DNA from: an uncultured Prevotellaceae bacterium
Lineage (GTDB): Bacteria; Bacteroidota; Bacteroidia; Bacteroidales; Bacteroidaceae
Direction of reading: 5' to 3'
NCBI GenBank assembly: GCA_900314715.1
Contig: OMWI01000003.1
Coordinates: 1 to 64,000 of the forward strand
DNA length: 64,000 nucleotides
Position 1 is the stretch's first letter. Each line of letters opens with the position of its first letter. Both the position numbers and the translations under genes were made by a program. Under the pieces are notes generated by a model, which worked only from the letters and a program-made list of their open reading frames with translations, was not told the origin of the DNA and did no database searches. Below, one piece after another: positions 44,454 through 52,638 of this stretch.

Positions 44454-45792
44454 ATCGTTCTCTTGTGATTTCTTCCAATGATTTTCCTCGTGTATTGGGT
44501 GCACCTAACGTTCCAATAAGTAATGAGGTAACCAACAAGGCAATCATGATGTATGCGGCAATAGTAAATCCTTCTCCATTTTCACCATAGATATAAACGA
44601 AACCTAATCCCCATGCTGCTGACAATCCGCGAACGATAAAGAACATAATTCCTTGAGCGGCGGCTCTATATTTGGCAGGAAAGAGTTCGGAAGCCCATAG
44701 CGCGTAAAAGGATTGTACGGAAATACCGCCTTGCAATCCCCAAAGCAAAGTAAAGATAAGTAATCCCGCTATGCTATTAATTCCGATGGTGATAATCAGC
44801 AACCAAGCGGTAACGGCAAAACTAACACCAAGGAAATAAAGCCATCGTTGATTGACCTTATCGATAATCATGGAATAGACAAAGGTAGTGGCGATGATGA
44901 TAATCCATTGTCCTACGCTGAGCATGTTGGCATATTCGTTGGAAAGTCCACCTGCCGTTTCGTAGATATGTTGTTGGAAGAATCCCATCACGGAACTTAC
45001 CAAATTCCATGTGAGATACATACCTGCAAGAAACAGCATCGTGCGAATGTTGATTTTATTGGAGAAGAACGAGGAGAGGGAAGAGGATTGTGTCGTTTGC
45101 GTGGATTTCTCCTTCATCGTTTCCCATTCCTTCGATTCATCCAATCGTCGTTGCAATAACCATGCGATGAAAGCAACGATAAATAACGATGCGAATACGA
45201 TACGACTGCTAAATACGTTGAGGGCAGAACCACTAATACCCGTGTGGAAAAGGTTCGCAATTCCTTGAACCCAACCAAACAATAATCCTTCTGTTCCTAT
45301 ACCGCCCGTTGGTGGAGCCAGCAAAGTTCCTAAGATAAGAATAATCGTTGGTCCGATTCCCCAAGCCATCTGTGAGATACCGATATTACGACCACGGTTG
45401 CTTACTTCAGAACTTTCCGAGATATACGTCCATGATGCAGGAACGCCAACACCTACGGATATACCAGTAACGAGGAATCCCATGAGCAACATCGGGAAGT
45501 TGAAGGAACACATGATTAAGGCTACTCCAAACATATAGATAAGCATGTTGTAGGTATAAATCGCCTTTCGTCCATATTTGTCAGCCAAGAATCCACCGAT
45601 AATGGCACCAATGGCGGCTCCAAGACAATTGGCACTAATGGCATTCAACCATCCAAGATGTCCTTCCGTTAATCCCAAGTAATCTTTCCAAAGCGTAAGA
45701 CCACTTGCTCCAGCAACAATGGCTCCCGCGTCAAGATAATTGGTTAAAGATACTGCTATCGTGCTTTTAAGACTGCTTCTTTGTTTTTTCAT
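44437..45792 (-). CDS. MFS sugar transporter
   Basis: This inner-membrane protein of 451 residues has about 12 hydrophobic segments. The MFS sugar-porter motifs GGFLADKYGRKAIY (loop 2-3) and ASWTYISESSEVSNRGRNIG with the following helix (PESPR-region equivalent) are visible. The C-terminal NTRGKSLEEITRERYGDD is typical of sugar porters. The gene lies 27 bp after the beta-helix gene and overlaps the leaderless GH78-like gene, so the two probably form an import-and-cleave unit. The solute is not known; a rhamnose-containing oligosaccharide or a monosaccharide is plausible. Confidence 0.88.
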   Translation of the reverse strand: MKKQRSSLKSTIAVSLTNYLDAGAIVAGASGLTLWKDYLGLTEGHLGWLNAISANCLGAAIGAIIGGFLADKYGRKAIYTYNMLIYMFGVALIMCSFNFPMLLMGFLVTGISVGVGVPASWTYISESSEVSNRGRNIGISQMAWGIGPTIILILGTLLAPPTGGIGTEGLLFGWVQGIANLFHTGISGSALNVFSSRIVFASLFIVAFIAWLLQRRLDESKEWETMKEKSTQTTQSSSLSSFFSNKINIRTMLFLAGMYLTWNLVSSVMGFFQQHIYETAGGLSNEYANMLSVGQWIIIIATTFVYSMIIDKVNQRWLYFLGVSFAVTAWLLIITIGINSIAGLLIFTLLWGLQGGISVQSFYALWASELFPAKYRAAAQGIMFFIVRGLSAAWGLGFVYIYGENGEGFTIAAYIMIALLVTSLLIGTLGAPNTRGKSLEEITRERYGDDV

Positions 45793-45819
45793 GTTATATA
45801 GGTTTGGAGTGTTTATACT

Positions 45820-47619
45820 TTATGGTAGAATGCCAGCATTGTTTTTAATGCTATCTGAAACCATGGGACCATTGTTTTCCCATGTGTTGCCAGGACCATT
45901 GGCATTTTGGAGAAACTTCTCTGAGGGTGTCCAATTATTACGAACGGTAATGTGCGAAGAACCTTCATCGGTGTATAGATAGAACCAATGATTGGGATCA
46001 TGTACGTAACTTGGGGTGTAGATGTCTCTAACCACATTTCCTTCGATGAAAGTATGTGGTTGAGAACCGAGTGTATAGATGCCCGCCGTATCATACATGT
46101 GACGAGCATAATGGTGAATCAAATTGTTTTTGATTAAGTTGTTTGACATGGAACACATTTGTCTATTCCATCCCCATCCCAAACTGATGCCTGTATAAGA
46201 GACATTGGAGATTTCGTTATGAATAATCTTGATGTCTCTGACAAAACCAGCGCCAATACCAATACATCCCCAATCTTCATTAGCTACGTCGTCAATACGA
46301 TTGTTGGAGATGGTTAATCCCGTACAGATTTCGCGCACGTCTGATGGAGAATAGGGTAAGTGGGCTTCATGGTTTTCTGTTCCAAATGAACCAGCAAGTA
46401 TTCCTGTTCCACCAATATCATTGAATGTACAATGTTCAATTCTTCCTCTTTTGATAAATTGATGATAATCAAGGGCTGTGGAAGCACAATGTTTAAATGT
46501 GCAATTCGTGAAAGAAACATCCGTTGCGGCATTGACAGATACTGCCGATGCAGGTCTTCCCACCCATCCTTGATTGTCTAATTTATGGTCGCCATTGGGA
46601 CGACTAATTTGTGGCTTGATTTTATATGCCTCAATCATATACATTCCGGCTTGCAATGGTGCGTGTCCTTGTAAACTCGGGCGCATCCAAGTGGCATATT
46701 GAAATGAAACACCTTCTATACTTACGTTTTCTACAGGTTGGTCTGCAGTTCCTTCTACCTTTAATAAAGTTTCCAAAGCAGGTGCTTCAACGTCTGCATT
46801 TCTCATGTCTTCGTCTTGGCGAGGCATGTAGTAGAGTTTTTGTTCCTTGGTATCAAGAAACCATTCACCTGGCTTGTCGAGCAATTCCTTAGCGTTGGTT
46901 AAATAAAATGCTGAATTATGACCGTCTGTCGTTACCATTGGCGAAGGCCACGGGTGCATAAAATGAATGTGACTTTCAGGATTGTGGAAGGTCAAAGCCG
47001 CACTATCGCCCATCATCTTCACTTCCTTGATGCGTAGATTGGCTATACACCACATTTCATGCAACACCATTTCCGCATGATGAGCATGGATAATTTTTTT
47101 CACGGATGAAGATGGAACGTAAATCGTTTCCTTTGATTTATCTACAGATAATATACGAGTCATCTGTTCAAAGTCTTCCACGTCTCTCGCACGAATGGCT
47201 TTCTTGCCATTCACCCATAGTTGGCGAAATTCCAAAGGTCTTCCATTCCATTTAGGAACATCTGCCACCCACCATTTACCTTGTTTTTTCCAACCTTTAA
47301 TCTCTACGCCACCATTCACGATGACATTTCCTTCCCCCACGATTTTAGTGTTATTATCTTCTAGACGAATGATAATGGGTTGTGAAATGCGATAAATGCC
47401 AGCGTGAAGTTTGATGATAGGACGAATATCTTGACCTTGCAATCTCATCAAACGTGCCTTTTGCAAGGCTTGTTCGATAGAGAACTCGCCTGGCTCAACG
47501 TCAATAATCACGTCTTCCGTAGCTTGTATCGACAAGCAAAAAGACAAAAGGCAAGTGATGGACAATAAGATGCGCCATCTTGTTATTTCAACTATCTTTA
47601 ATAACCAGCAGGAATCCAT
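45820..47619 (-). CDS. GH141-like secreted parallel beta-helix enzyme, long form
   Basis: This protein of 599 residues has an uncleaved-looking polar start and then a hydrophobic leader (WRILLSITCLLSFCLSIQA). The rest has the layout I associate with GH141: a strand-rich start, FRQLWVNGKKAIRARD, FYLTNAKELLDKPGEWFLD, KLYYMPRQDEDMRNADV, then beta-helix coils (NCTFKHCASTALDYHQFIKR, NNRIDDVANEDWGCIGIG). GH141 includes an alpha-L-fucosidase of rhamnogalacturonan II breakdown and a xylanase, so the substrate stays open. It is a paralogue of 8334-9845. Its start overlaps the GH127-like gene by 22 bp, which implies coupled translation. Confidence 0.7.
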   Translation of the reverse strand: MDSCWLLKIVEITRWRILLSITCLLSFCLSIQATEDVIIDVEPGEFSIEQALQKARLMRLQGQDIRPIIKLHAGIYRISQPIIIRLEDNNTKIVGEGNVIVNGGVEIKGWKKQGKWWVADVPKWNGRPLEFRQLWVNGKKAIRARDVEDFEQMTRILSVDKSKETIYVPSSSVKKIIHAHHAEMVLHEMWCIANLRIKEVKMMGDSAALTFHNPESHIHFMHPWPSPMVTTDGHNSAFYLTNAKELLDKPGEWFLDTKEQKLYYMPRQDEDMRNADVEAPALETLLKVEGTADQPVENVSIEGVSFQYATWMRPSLQGHAPLQAGMYMIEAYKIKPQISRPNGDHKLDNQGWVGRPASAVSVNAATDVSFTNCTFKHCASTALDYHQFIKRGRIEHCTFNDIGGTGILAGSFGTENHEAHLPYSPSDVREICTGLTISNNRIDDVANEDWGCIGIGAGFVRDIKIIHNEISNVSYTGISLGWGWNRQMCSMSNNLIKNNLIHHYARHMYDTAGIYTLGSQPHTFIEGNVVRDIYTPSYVHDPNHWFYLYTDEGSSHITVRNNWTPSEKFLQNANGPGNTWENNGPMVSDSIKNNAGILP

Positions 47620-49697
47620 ACGGTCATTTCACTTTTTCCGCGATTTCCCCAAGCGTAATAGGGTATCAGTCGGATGGTTTTACGTTGCTTTTCGGTTGAA
47701 GCATCACGATAAAGAGTGTTTTTCCATGATGCTTCCGTTCTTACGGCGACCTCACATTCAAGTGCCATGATTCTACTATTGGCAATGGTGGTTTCCACGG
47801 GCTTGAATTGGGTGTTTAATGGAATGATGACATTGTCGATATCTATTCCGTTCAGGTCTTGACTCTCCATGCAATAAACGATAGGACCACGTTGAATAGC
47901 CACTTGTCCGCGCGATTCTTCCACCAATGGATTAGCTTCCATGATGCGCGTCTTCATCTCCATGTTGAACGAGATAATGTCGCCACGTTTCCAAATATCA
48001 TCGATGATAATGTAGCCATGCTCTTCGTTCACGTTGATGACTTGGTCGTTCTTCTTCAATTGGTAATTATCACACCACGATGGTTTGCGCAATTTCAACT
48101 TAAATGATTTCTTTCCTTTCAGTTTGTTGATTTCCAATCTCACTTGTCCATCCCAAGGATAGTCGGTTTGTTGGTTAATGGAAATCTCACCAATTCCGTC
48201 AATCTTCGCATTCATGGTGTTGCTTCCGTAAAGGTTCACGTATATTTCTTGGTTTCCCAAAGAATAAGCATAGTTTTGCGTTTCGCATAAAGTACGAAGG
48301 GTATTGGGAGGACAACAGAAACAACTAATAAGCTTTGTGCGTTCCTTCGGCCAACGAAGCGTATAGGGCAGTTCGTCGCTCATTCGCAATGGATTGGTAT
48401 AAAAATACTTTTCTCCGTCGAGCGAAATACCACTCAAAATACTATTGTAAAAACAGTTTTCGATAATGTCTCCATACTTCCCATCGCCCGTAGCTTGCAA
48501 CATGCGCCAATTAAACAACATGTTTCCGATATTCGCACAAGTCTCATTATGTGCGGTGGAATGCGGAAGTTGATAAGGACGACCATAACTCTGATGAACC
48601 TTTTGAATGTTATCGGGTTTATAGTCAGTTCCATCGGGAGAAGTACCATCATATAAAGCGCCACAAGCACCATTGATGTACATCTTTCTTGTAACAATAT
48701 CCTCCCAAATAGAGGTTAAGTTTTTCATCAATTGTTGTTCTCCATCTTCCAAGAACAAATCTGCCACTCCTGCATAAAGGTAGTTGGCTCTCACGGAGTG
48801 TCCCATGGCGTTGTATTGCTCACGGAAAGGAATACGGTCTTGATTGTCGTCAGTTCCATTCTCTACCATTCCACGAATGTCGATGAATTGCTTAGCCAAC
48901 TCTAAATATTTCGGGTCATTCGTCTCACGATACAACTCGGCAACCGCCATGTAATGAGAAGGACAGATAGCATTGCCAGCCAATTCTTCGGGAGCATTCT
49001 TGCAGAAGTTATAGAGGAAATCACCTGCCTTGATAGCGGCATTAAAGAGCGTTGTCTTTCCCGTTGCTCGTTTGTGAATGATACCTGCCGTAATCAAATG
49101 ACCTAAATTATAGGTTTCAAAATTCAGTCGATTGCCAAAGGCAGAATCATTCTTCGTGCCAACAGCGGTTCCTATTACCGTATTGTCGGCATCTTTTGCC
49201 GATGCTTGTTTCCGTTTATTGATTTCCGCAATGATAACGGGCGTGTGAATATAACCATCTTCCCGTTGTGCTTTCACCACACAACCAATAAACCTATCCA
49301 TGATTTTATCCAACTCAGGATTTTTATTGATGGCATAAACGGCAGCTACGGCTTCCAACCATTTATACATATCGCCATCATGGAAGGGAGGACCATGATG
49401 TTCACCTTCTATCTCGCCAGAGGCAATGAGAAAGTTGTTGAAACCCTTTCCTTCCTTTGTTTGCCACGTCTCCCACATACTTTGAAGGGATGTGTTACTA
49501 AACACGGAGAATCTTTCACCCCAAAAACCACCATTCCAATTCACCGCATTGATGGGAGTACTGGTCATGATGGCATATTTGCTTTGATGGGTATCGGTGA
49601 TTCCGCTTACTTGTTGCGCCCTAACGGGTGTGTAACTCCACCATATCAATAGCATGGAGCATATCAATAGAGTCTTAAGTCTTATTGTTCCAGTCAT
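47598..49697 (-). CDS. GH127-like beta-L-arabinofuranosidase (DUF1680)
   Basis: This secreted protein of 699 residues has a signal peptide (MTGTIRLKTLLICSMLLIWW...VRAQ). The (alpha/alpha)6-barrel region shows WNGGFWGERFSVFSNTSL, GPPFHDGDMYKWLEAVAAVY, QREDGYIHTPV and CFCCPPNTLRTLCETQNYAY. The cysteine pair before PPN corresponds to the zinc-bound catalytic cysteine region of GH127/GH146 enzymes, which release L-arabinofuranose by an unusual cysteine mechanism. A C-terminal beta-sandwich (LRKPSWCDNYQLK, GQVAIQRGPIVYCMES) fits the family. It lies 21 bp after the epimerase-DUF3826 gene. Arabinofuranose removal in the periplasm is the likely role. Confidence 0.87.
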   Translation of the reverse strand: MTGTIRLKTLLICSMLLIWWSYTPVRAQQVSGITDTHQSKYAIMTSTPINAVNWNGGFWGERFSVFSNTSLQSMWETWQTKEGKGFNNFLIASGEIEGEHHGPPFHDGDMYKWLEAVAAVYAINKNPELDKIMDRFIGCVVKAQREDGYIHTPVIIAEINKRKQASAKDADNTVIGTAVGTKNDSAFGNRLNFETYNLGHLITAGIIHKRATGKTTLFNAAIKAGDFLYNFCKNAPEELAGNAICPSHYMAVAELYRETNDPKYLELAKQFIDIRGMVENGTDDNQDRIPFREQYNAMGHSVRANYLYAGVADLFLEDGEQQLMKNLTSIWEDIVTRKMYINGACGALYDGTSPDGTDYKPDNIQKVHQSYGRPYQLPHSTAHNETCANIGNMLFNWRMLQATGDGKYGDIIENCFYNSILSGISLDGEKYFYTNPLRMSDELPYTLRWPKERTKLISCFCCPPNTLRTLCETQNYAYSLGNQEIYVNLYGSNTMNAKIDGIGEISINQQTDYPWDGQVRLEINKLKGKKSFKLKLRKPSWCDNYQLKKNDQVINVNEEHGYIIIDDIWKRGDIISFNMEMKTRIMEANPLVEESRGQVAIQRGPIVYCMESQDLNGIDIDNVIIPLNTQFKPVETTIANSRIMALECEVAVRTEASWKNTLYRDASTEKQRKTIRLIPYYAWGNRGKSEMTVWIPAGY

Positions 49698-49718
49698 ATA
49701 GTCGTTGCATTAGGTTGT

Positions 49719-51176
49719 TTATAATTTACCACCTCTGGCTTTCACTCTCTCATACCAATCTTCACGTTCCTTGTTCAAGTCGTACCCTTGCTTGGAGAGA
49801 TAATTGTTGATTCGTCCCTTGTATTTGCCGAATACCTCGTGCTTTTTCTTCGAGCTTTCTGCGTCTATGGCGAGTTCTCGGGCTTCCTTCAACCATGTCA
49901 GGATTTGTGCTTTCTCCTCGTTTTTCAACGTAGGAATCATGTCGCATTGCGCGTCGTAGGTCACTTTCACCACATTATACGTCATTACATCTTTCACGGT
50001 TTCTATCTCGTTAGGCTTCAAGTACTTTGATAAATCAGCGTCGAAACCGAAGTGAGAGCGATAGAGTTTGGAATCGCATGTTGCTTCTGCTAATTTCTTG
50101 TCGCTTTTCTTGATGGAATCGCGCTCGGCATAGATGTCGTTCAACTTAAAATACCTATTGGCTATGATATTCACTACGTTTTGTCCCATCGGTGTCCACG
50201 TGATTCCTAATTCATCTGTGGCTTTCTGAGCACGACCAATGATGGTGTTCACGTAATCCTTTTCCCTTCCTAAGCTATCGAGAGCAACGTCTGGAGTGGG
50301 ATAGGAGTTGAATATTTCCTTCAAATAACGCACGTTGTTACCATAGTTCATCTTCACGTTTCTGACCATACTCACGTCGCGACTTCGTTCTACAAACAAC
50401 CAACCGCTCCAACCCATCTCGTCTAACGTTTGTTTGATAGCAGGCATGTTGATGGTAGAATCGTTGCGCAACCAAACCTTATCGGTATTGGAAGCATGAA
50501 TGGCGCAGATGTTCTTGGCTCCTAACCGTTTCAAGTCCTTACAGATGTCCCAACCATTCTCCACGATGGTTTGGAATTTATAGAAAATACCGATGCCTTC
50601 ACTCTTGATTTCCTTGAGAAGTTTGAGGTTGCCTTTCGCATCAAATGGGGTGTCTATACCTACCTTCTTTCCTCTCGCTTTCGCCATTTCGCCAATATCG
50701 TGCAAGCGCTTTGCGATGATGGTTCGCTTTGCCTTATCGGTGCTCCAATCGTTTCCACTACCGCCAAGAGGCAAGAAAGCAACCGTCGTCTGTCCCATCT
50801 TGTCCATCGTGTCGAAACAATCTTCAGCCAATGCCATGTAGGTATCTTTCTTACTCAGGTCTTGTGCATAAAATCCACTCATGGCAACAGCACCCACCTT
50901 GATGCCTAAACTATCTGCCGTGCGCTTGAAAATGGCTGCTTCCTTCGGGTCGCGAATCTTGTTGTCGAACATTTCTCGAGTTCCCAATGAACCCATATCC
51001 ATCTCAATGCCGTCACATCCCAATTGTTTAGCCAATTCAAATTCACCCAACTTCTGGCGTTTAAGCACCATCCAATCGCATACACCTACTTGATAACGCT
51101 CTTGCGCTATCATTGCATCTGGCATAAACATGCAAAATGCAAACAACGAAATTATAAATAAGCGAATCTTTTCCAT
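49719..51176 (-). CDS. Secreted sugar epimerase-like TIM barrel fused to DUF3826
   Basis: This protein of 485 residues has a signal peptide (MEKIRLFIISLFAFCMFMPDA). Residues 28-275 form a xylose-isomerase-like TIM barrel (VGVCDWMVLKRQKLGEFELA, CDGIEMDMGSLG, GWLFVERSRDVSMVRNVKMN), the fold of sugar phosphate isomerases/epimerases. The last 190 residues match DUF3826 (DYVNTIIGRAQKATDELGIT, ANRYFKLNDIYAERDSIKK, HFGFDADLSKYLKP, ILTWLKEARELAIDAES), usually a separate secreted protein in pectin PULs. Fusion with an epimerase-like domain is unusual. The frame is continuous, so this is a true fusion rather than two genes. It heads the long operon running to 32.7 kb. Activity is unknown. Confidence 0.78.
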   Translation of the reverse strand: MEKIRLFIISLFAFCMFMPDAMIAQERYQVGVCDWMVLKRQKLGEFELAKQLGCDGIEMDMGSLGTREMFDNKIRDPKEAAIFKRTADSLGIKVGAVAMSGFYAQDLSKKDTYMALAEDCFDTMDKMGQTTVAFLPLGGSGNDWSTDKAKRTIIAKRLHDIGEMAKARGKKVGIDTPFDAKGNLKLLKEIKSEGIGIFYKFQTIVENGWDICKDLKRLGAKNICAIHASNTDKVWLRNDSTINMPAIKQTLDEMGWSGWLFVERSRDVSMVRNVKMNYGNNVRYLKEIFNSYPTPDVALDSLGREKDYVNTIIGRAQKATDELGITWTPMGQNVVNIIANRYFKLNDIYAERDSIKKSDKKLAEATCDSKLYRSHFGFDADLSKYLKPNEIETVKDVMTYNVVKVTYDAQCDMIPTLKNEEKAQILTWLKEARELAIDAESSKKKHEVFGKYKGRINNYLSKQGYDLNKEREDWYERVKARGGKL

Positions 51177-51680
51177 ACGTCATAAAGACGTATGAAGTTG
51201 CCTTTTGTACTTATTTAATTTTAGCAAGTTTTTCTTATTCTTCAAGGAAGTTAGGATTATGTATTTGACGAATTAAAATATGTCAAGAAAAAGTATAAAA
51301 AGTGGCTCTCTACACGGCGATATTCTCAACCAACCTTTACTTTGGTCGAAAAAAACTCATTTTTCGTGCTTTTTGAAAAGTATTGATATTCAGTTTGTTA
51401 TGAAAGAACGCATCGTTTAGACTTCACAAATCAATGGTTTCTTGCTTATAAACGAGTCGTTTGTAACCTCTAAATGCATCGTTTATGAAGCGTAAACATA
51501 TCATTTGTAGAGCATAAACATATCATTTATGAAGTTAAAGAAGCCTTTCGGTGAGATTCATCAGCATTTTTAGCGATAAATAACGCATTGTTGAGCGTGT
51601 GTAAACGCTGGAACGAAGATTTTTGTGGACAGTTTTTTGTCGTGGAAATTCTTAGTTATTTCGTGTTGGAAGATTTTCCT
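51177..51680. other. Intergenic region carrying array D
   Basis: This 504-bp gap separates the small ORF from the first gene of the long operon. Its clearest content is 22-bp array D (51406-51537). I could not find a confident promoter box; the AT-rich DNA between 51177 and 51400 would be the natural place for one. Confidence 0.6.
51406..51537. repeat. 22-bp repeat array D, six units
   Basis: Six contiguous 22-bp units start at 51406, 51428, 51450, 51472, 51494 and 51516, for example AAATCAATGGTTTCT, AAACGAGTCGTTTGT, AAATGCATCGTTTAT and AAACATATCATTTAT. The array is exactly 132 bp and lies 230 bp upstream of the epimerase-DUF3826 gene, the first gene of the long operon. Confidence 0.9.
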
Positions 51681-51830
51681 TTATGACTTATTTGGCAAGG
51701 CTTGTTGGATGCTACGCATAATACGCAACTTCAACTCTTCTTTTTCTTGAAAGGAAAGTTGTTGTATCTTGCAAACGTAATCCATCGTTGCAACGTGTAA
51801 GAATTTAGAGTCGTTGCTTGTCTTTGCCAT
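51681..51830 (-). CDS. Small 49-residue protein downstream of ECF sigma factor
   Basis: An ATG at 51830 opens a 49-residue frame ending at TAA 51681-51683. It begins MAKTSNDSKFLHVATMDYVC and continues with KIQQLSFQEKEELKLRIMRS. The composition is normal for a soluble protein, with a predicted amphipathic, lysine/glutamate-rich helix in the second half and no signal peptide. It lies 81 bp after the sigma factor stop on the same strand, so it may share its transcript. No family is recognised. It is too short for an ordinary anti-sigma factor of the FecR type, but a small regulatory partner is conceivable. Confidence 0.45.
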   Translation of the reverse strand: MAKTSNDSKFLHVATMDYVCKIQQLSFQEKEELKLRIMRSIQQALPNKS

Positions 51831-51911
51831 CTTTATATTTTATCATAAAGACAACAAAAATCGTATATTGTACCCAATGAGAAGGAATGAATTTGCTATA
51901 AATATAGAAAA

Positions 51912-52406
51912 TTACTGCATCTTTGCCACTTGTTCGCGTAGGCGAGTAATGCTTCTATGCATCAAATTGCGCACGCTTTGGTAGTTGATTCCCATGATTT
52001 GGCAGATGTCGTTATACTTTTTTTGTTCGATGTAGTATAGGTTGATGATTTGCCTTTGTCGTGGAGAGAGCTTGTCAAATAGCTTTTCAATGTCGCCATC
52101 GGTAAGGTCGTATGATGAATCAGGAGTGTCTTCAATATCGTCGTTGAGGCAGATAGTATTCTCGAAAATCTCGTTGTCGCAAAGATGGGCGTTTCGACGA
52201 TACTCGTCGTTGATGCGATTGCGCAAAGAGATAAATAAGTAACTCTCTATGTTGTCAACGTATTTGAGTTCTTCTCGTTTGGTGTAAAATTTAACGAATA
52301 CGTCATGAATGCAATCTTTTAGCAATTCGCGATCGGTGGTAAATCGGGAACCGAATGCAAAGAGATTGTCGATGTTCTTGTCGTATAGACGTGTAAAATC
52401 TATCAT
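51912..52406 (-). CDS. ECF-type RNA polymerase sigma factor
   Basis: ATG at 52406 is chosen because a promoter box (52452-52459) lies just upstream, inside what would be coding sequence if an earlier ATG at 52508 were used. The 164-residue protein has sigma-70 region 2 (LYDKNIDNLFAFGSRFTTD, DCIHDVFVKFYTKREEL, NIESYLFISLRNRINDEYRR) and region 4 (FDKLSPRQRQIINLYYIEQ, YNDICQIMGINYQSVRNLM). It redirects RNA polymerase to special promoters. No FecR-like anti-sigma gene is adjacent, and the SusC here has no STN signalling domain, so how it is controlled is unclear. It is the only recognisable transcription regulator within the PUL. Confidence 0.88.
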   Translation of the reverse strand: MIDFTRLYDKNIDNLFAFGSRFTTDRELLKDCIHDVFVKFYTKREELKYVDNIESYLFISLRNRINDEYRRNAHLCDNEIFENTICLNDDIEDTPDSSYDLTDGDIEKLFDKLSPRQRQIINLYYIEQKKYNDICQIMGINYQSVRNLMHRSITRLREQVAKMQ

Positions 52407-52451
52407 TTTAGGTTGTATGTTAAGTAGATTCGTTTGTATTTTTATCGATTG

Positions 52452-52459
52452 CAAAAATA
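52452..52459 (-). promoter_or_regulatory. -7 promoter box for ECF sigma gene
   Basis: TATTTTTG on the minus strand matches the Bacteroidota -7 consensus. Its position 46 bp before the ATG at 52406 supports that start rather than 52508. Confidence 0.6.
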
Positions 52460-52581
52460 ACATAATTTTTTGATAATGCCTTGAAAATACATTTAAATTT
52501 TTCTCCAATCACACAATTTTACCCCTATTTGAATGATAATTACACATCTTAATCGTTGTTTAGCTTTCGTGTACATATAAA

Positions 52582-52612
52582 ATAGGTCGTACATTGCCAG
52601 TATACGACCTAT
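52582..52612 (-). terminator. Terminator after beta-helix/TIM-barrel gene
   Basis: A 10-bp perfect stem (ATAGGTCGTA at 52582-52591, TACGACCTAT at 52603-52612) with an 11-base loop is followed on the minus strand by TTTTATAT. It separates the 1037-residue enzyme gene from the sigma factor gene. Confidence 0.75.
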
Positions 52613-52638
52613 GGGAAATGATGATTTAGGAAATGTTT

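Noticed and set aside
52407-52508. N-terminal extension of the ECF sigma factor
   Set aside because: A good -7 promoter box lies inside this stretch and the residues do not resemble sigma region 2. The start at 52406 gives the usual ECF beginning.
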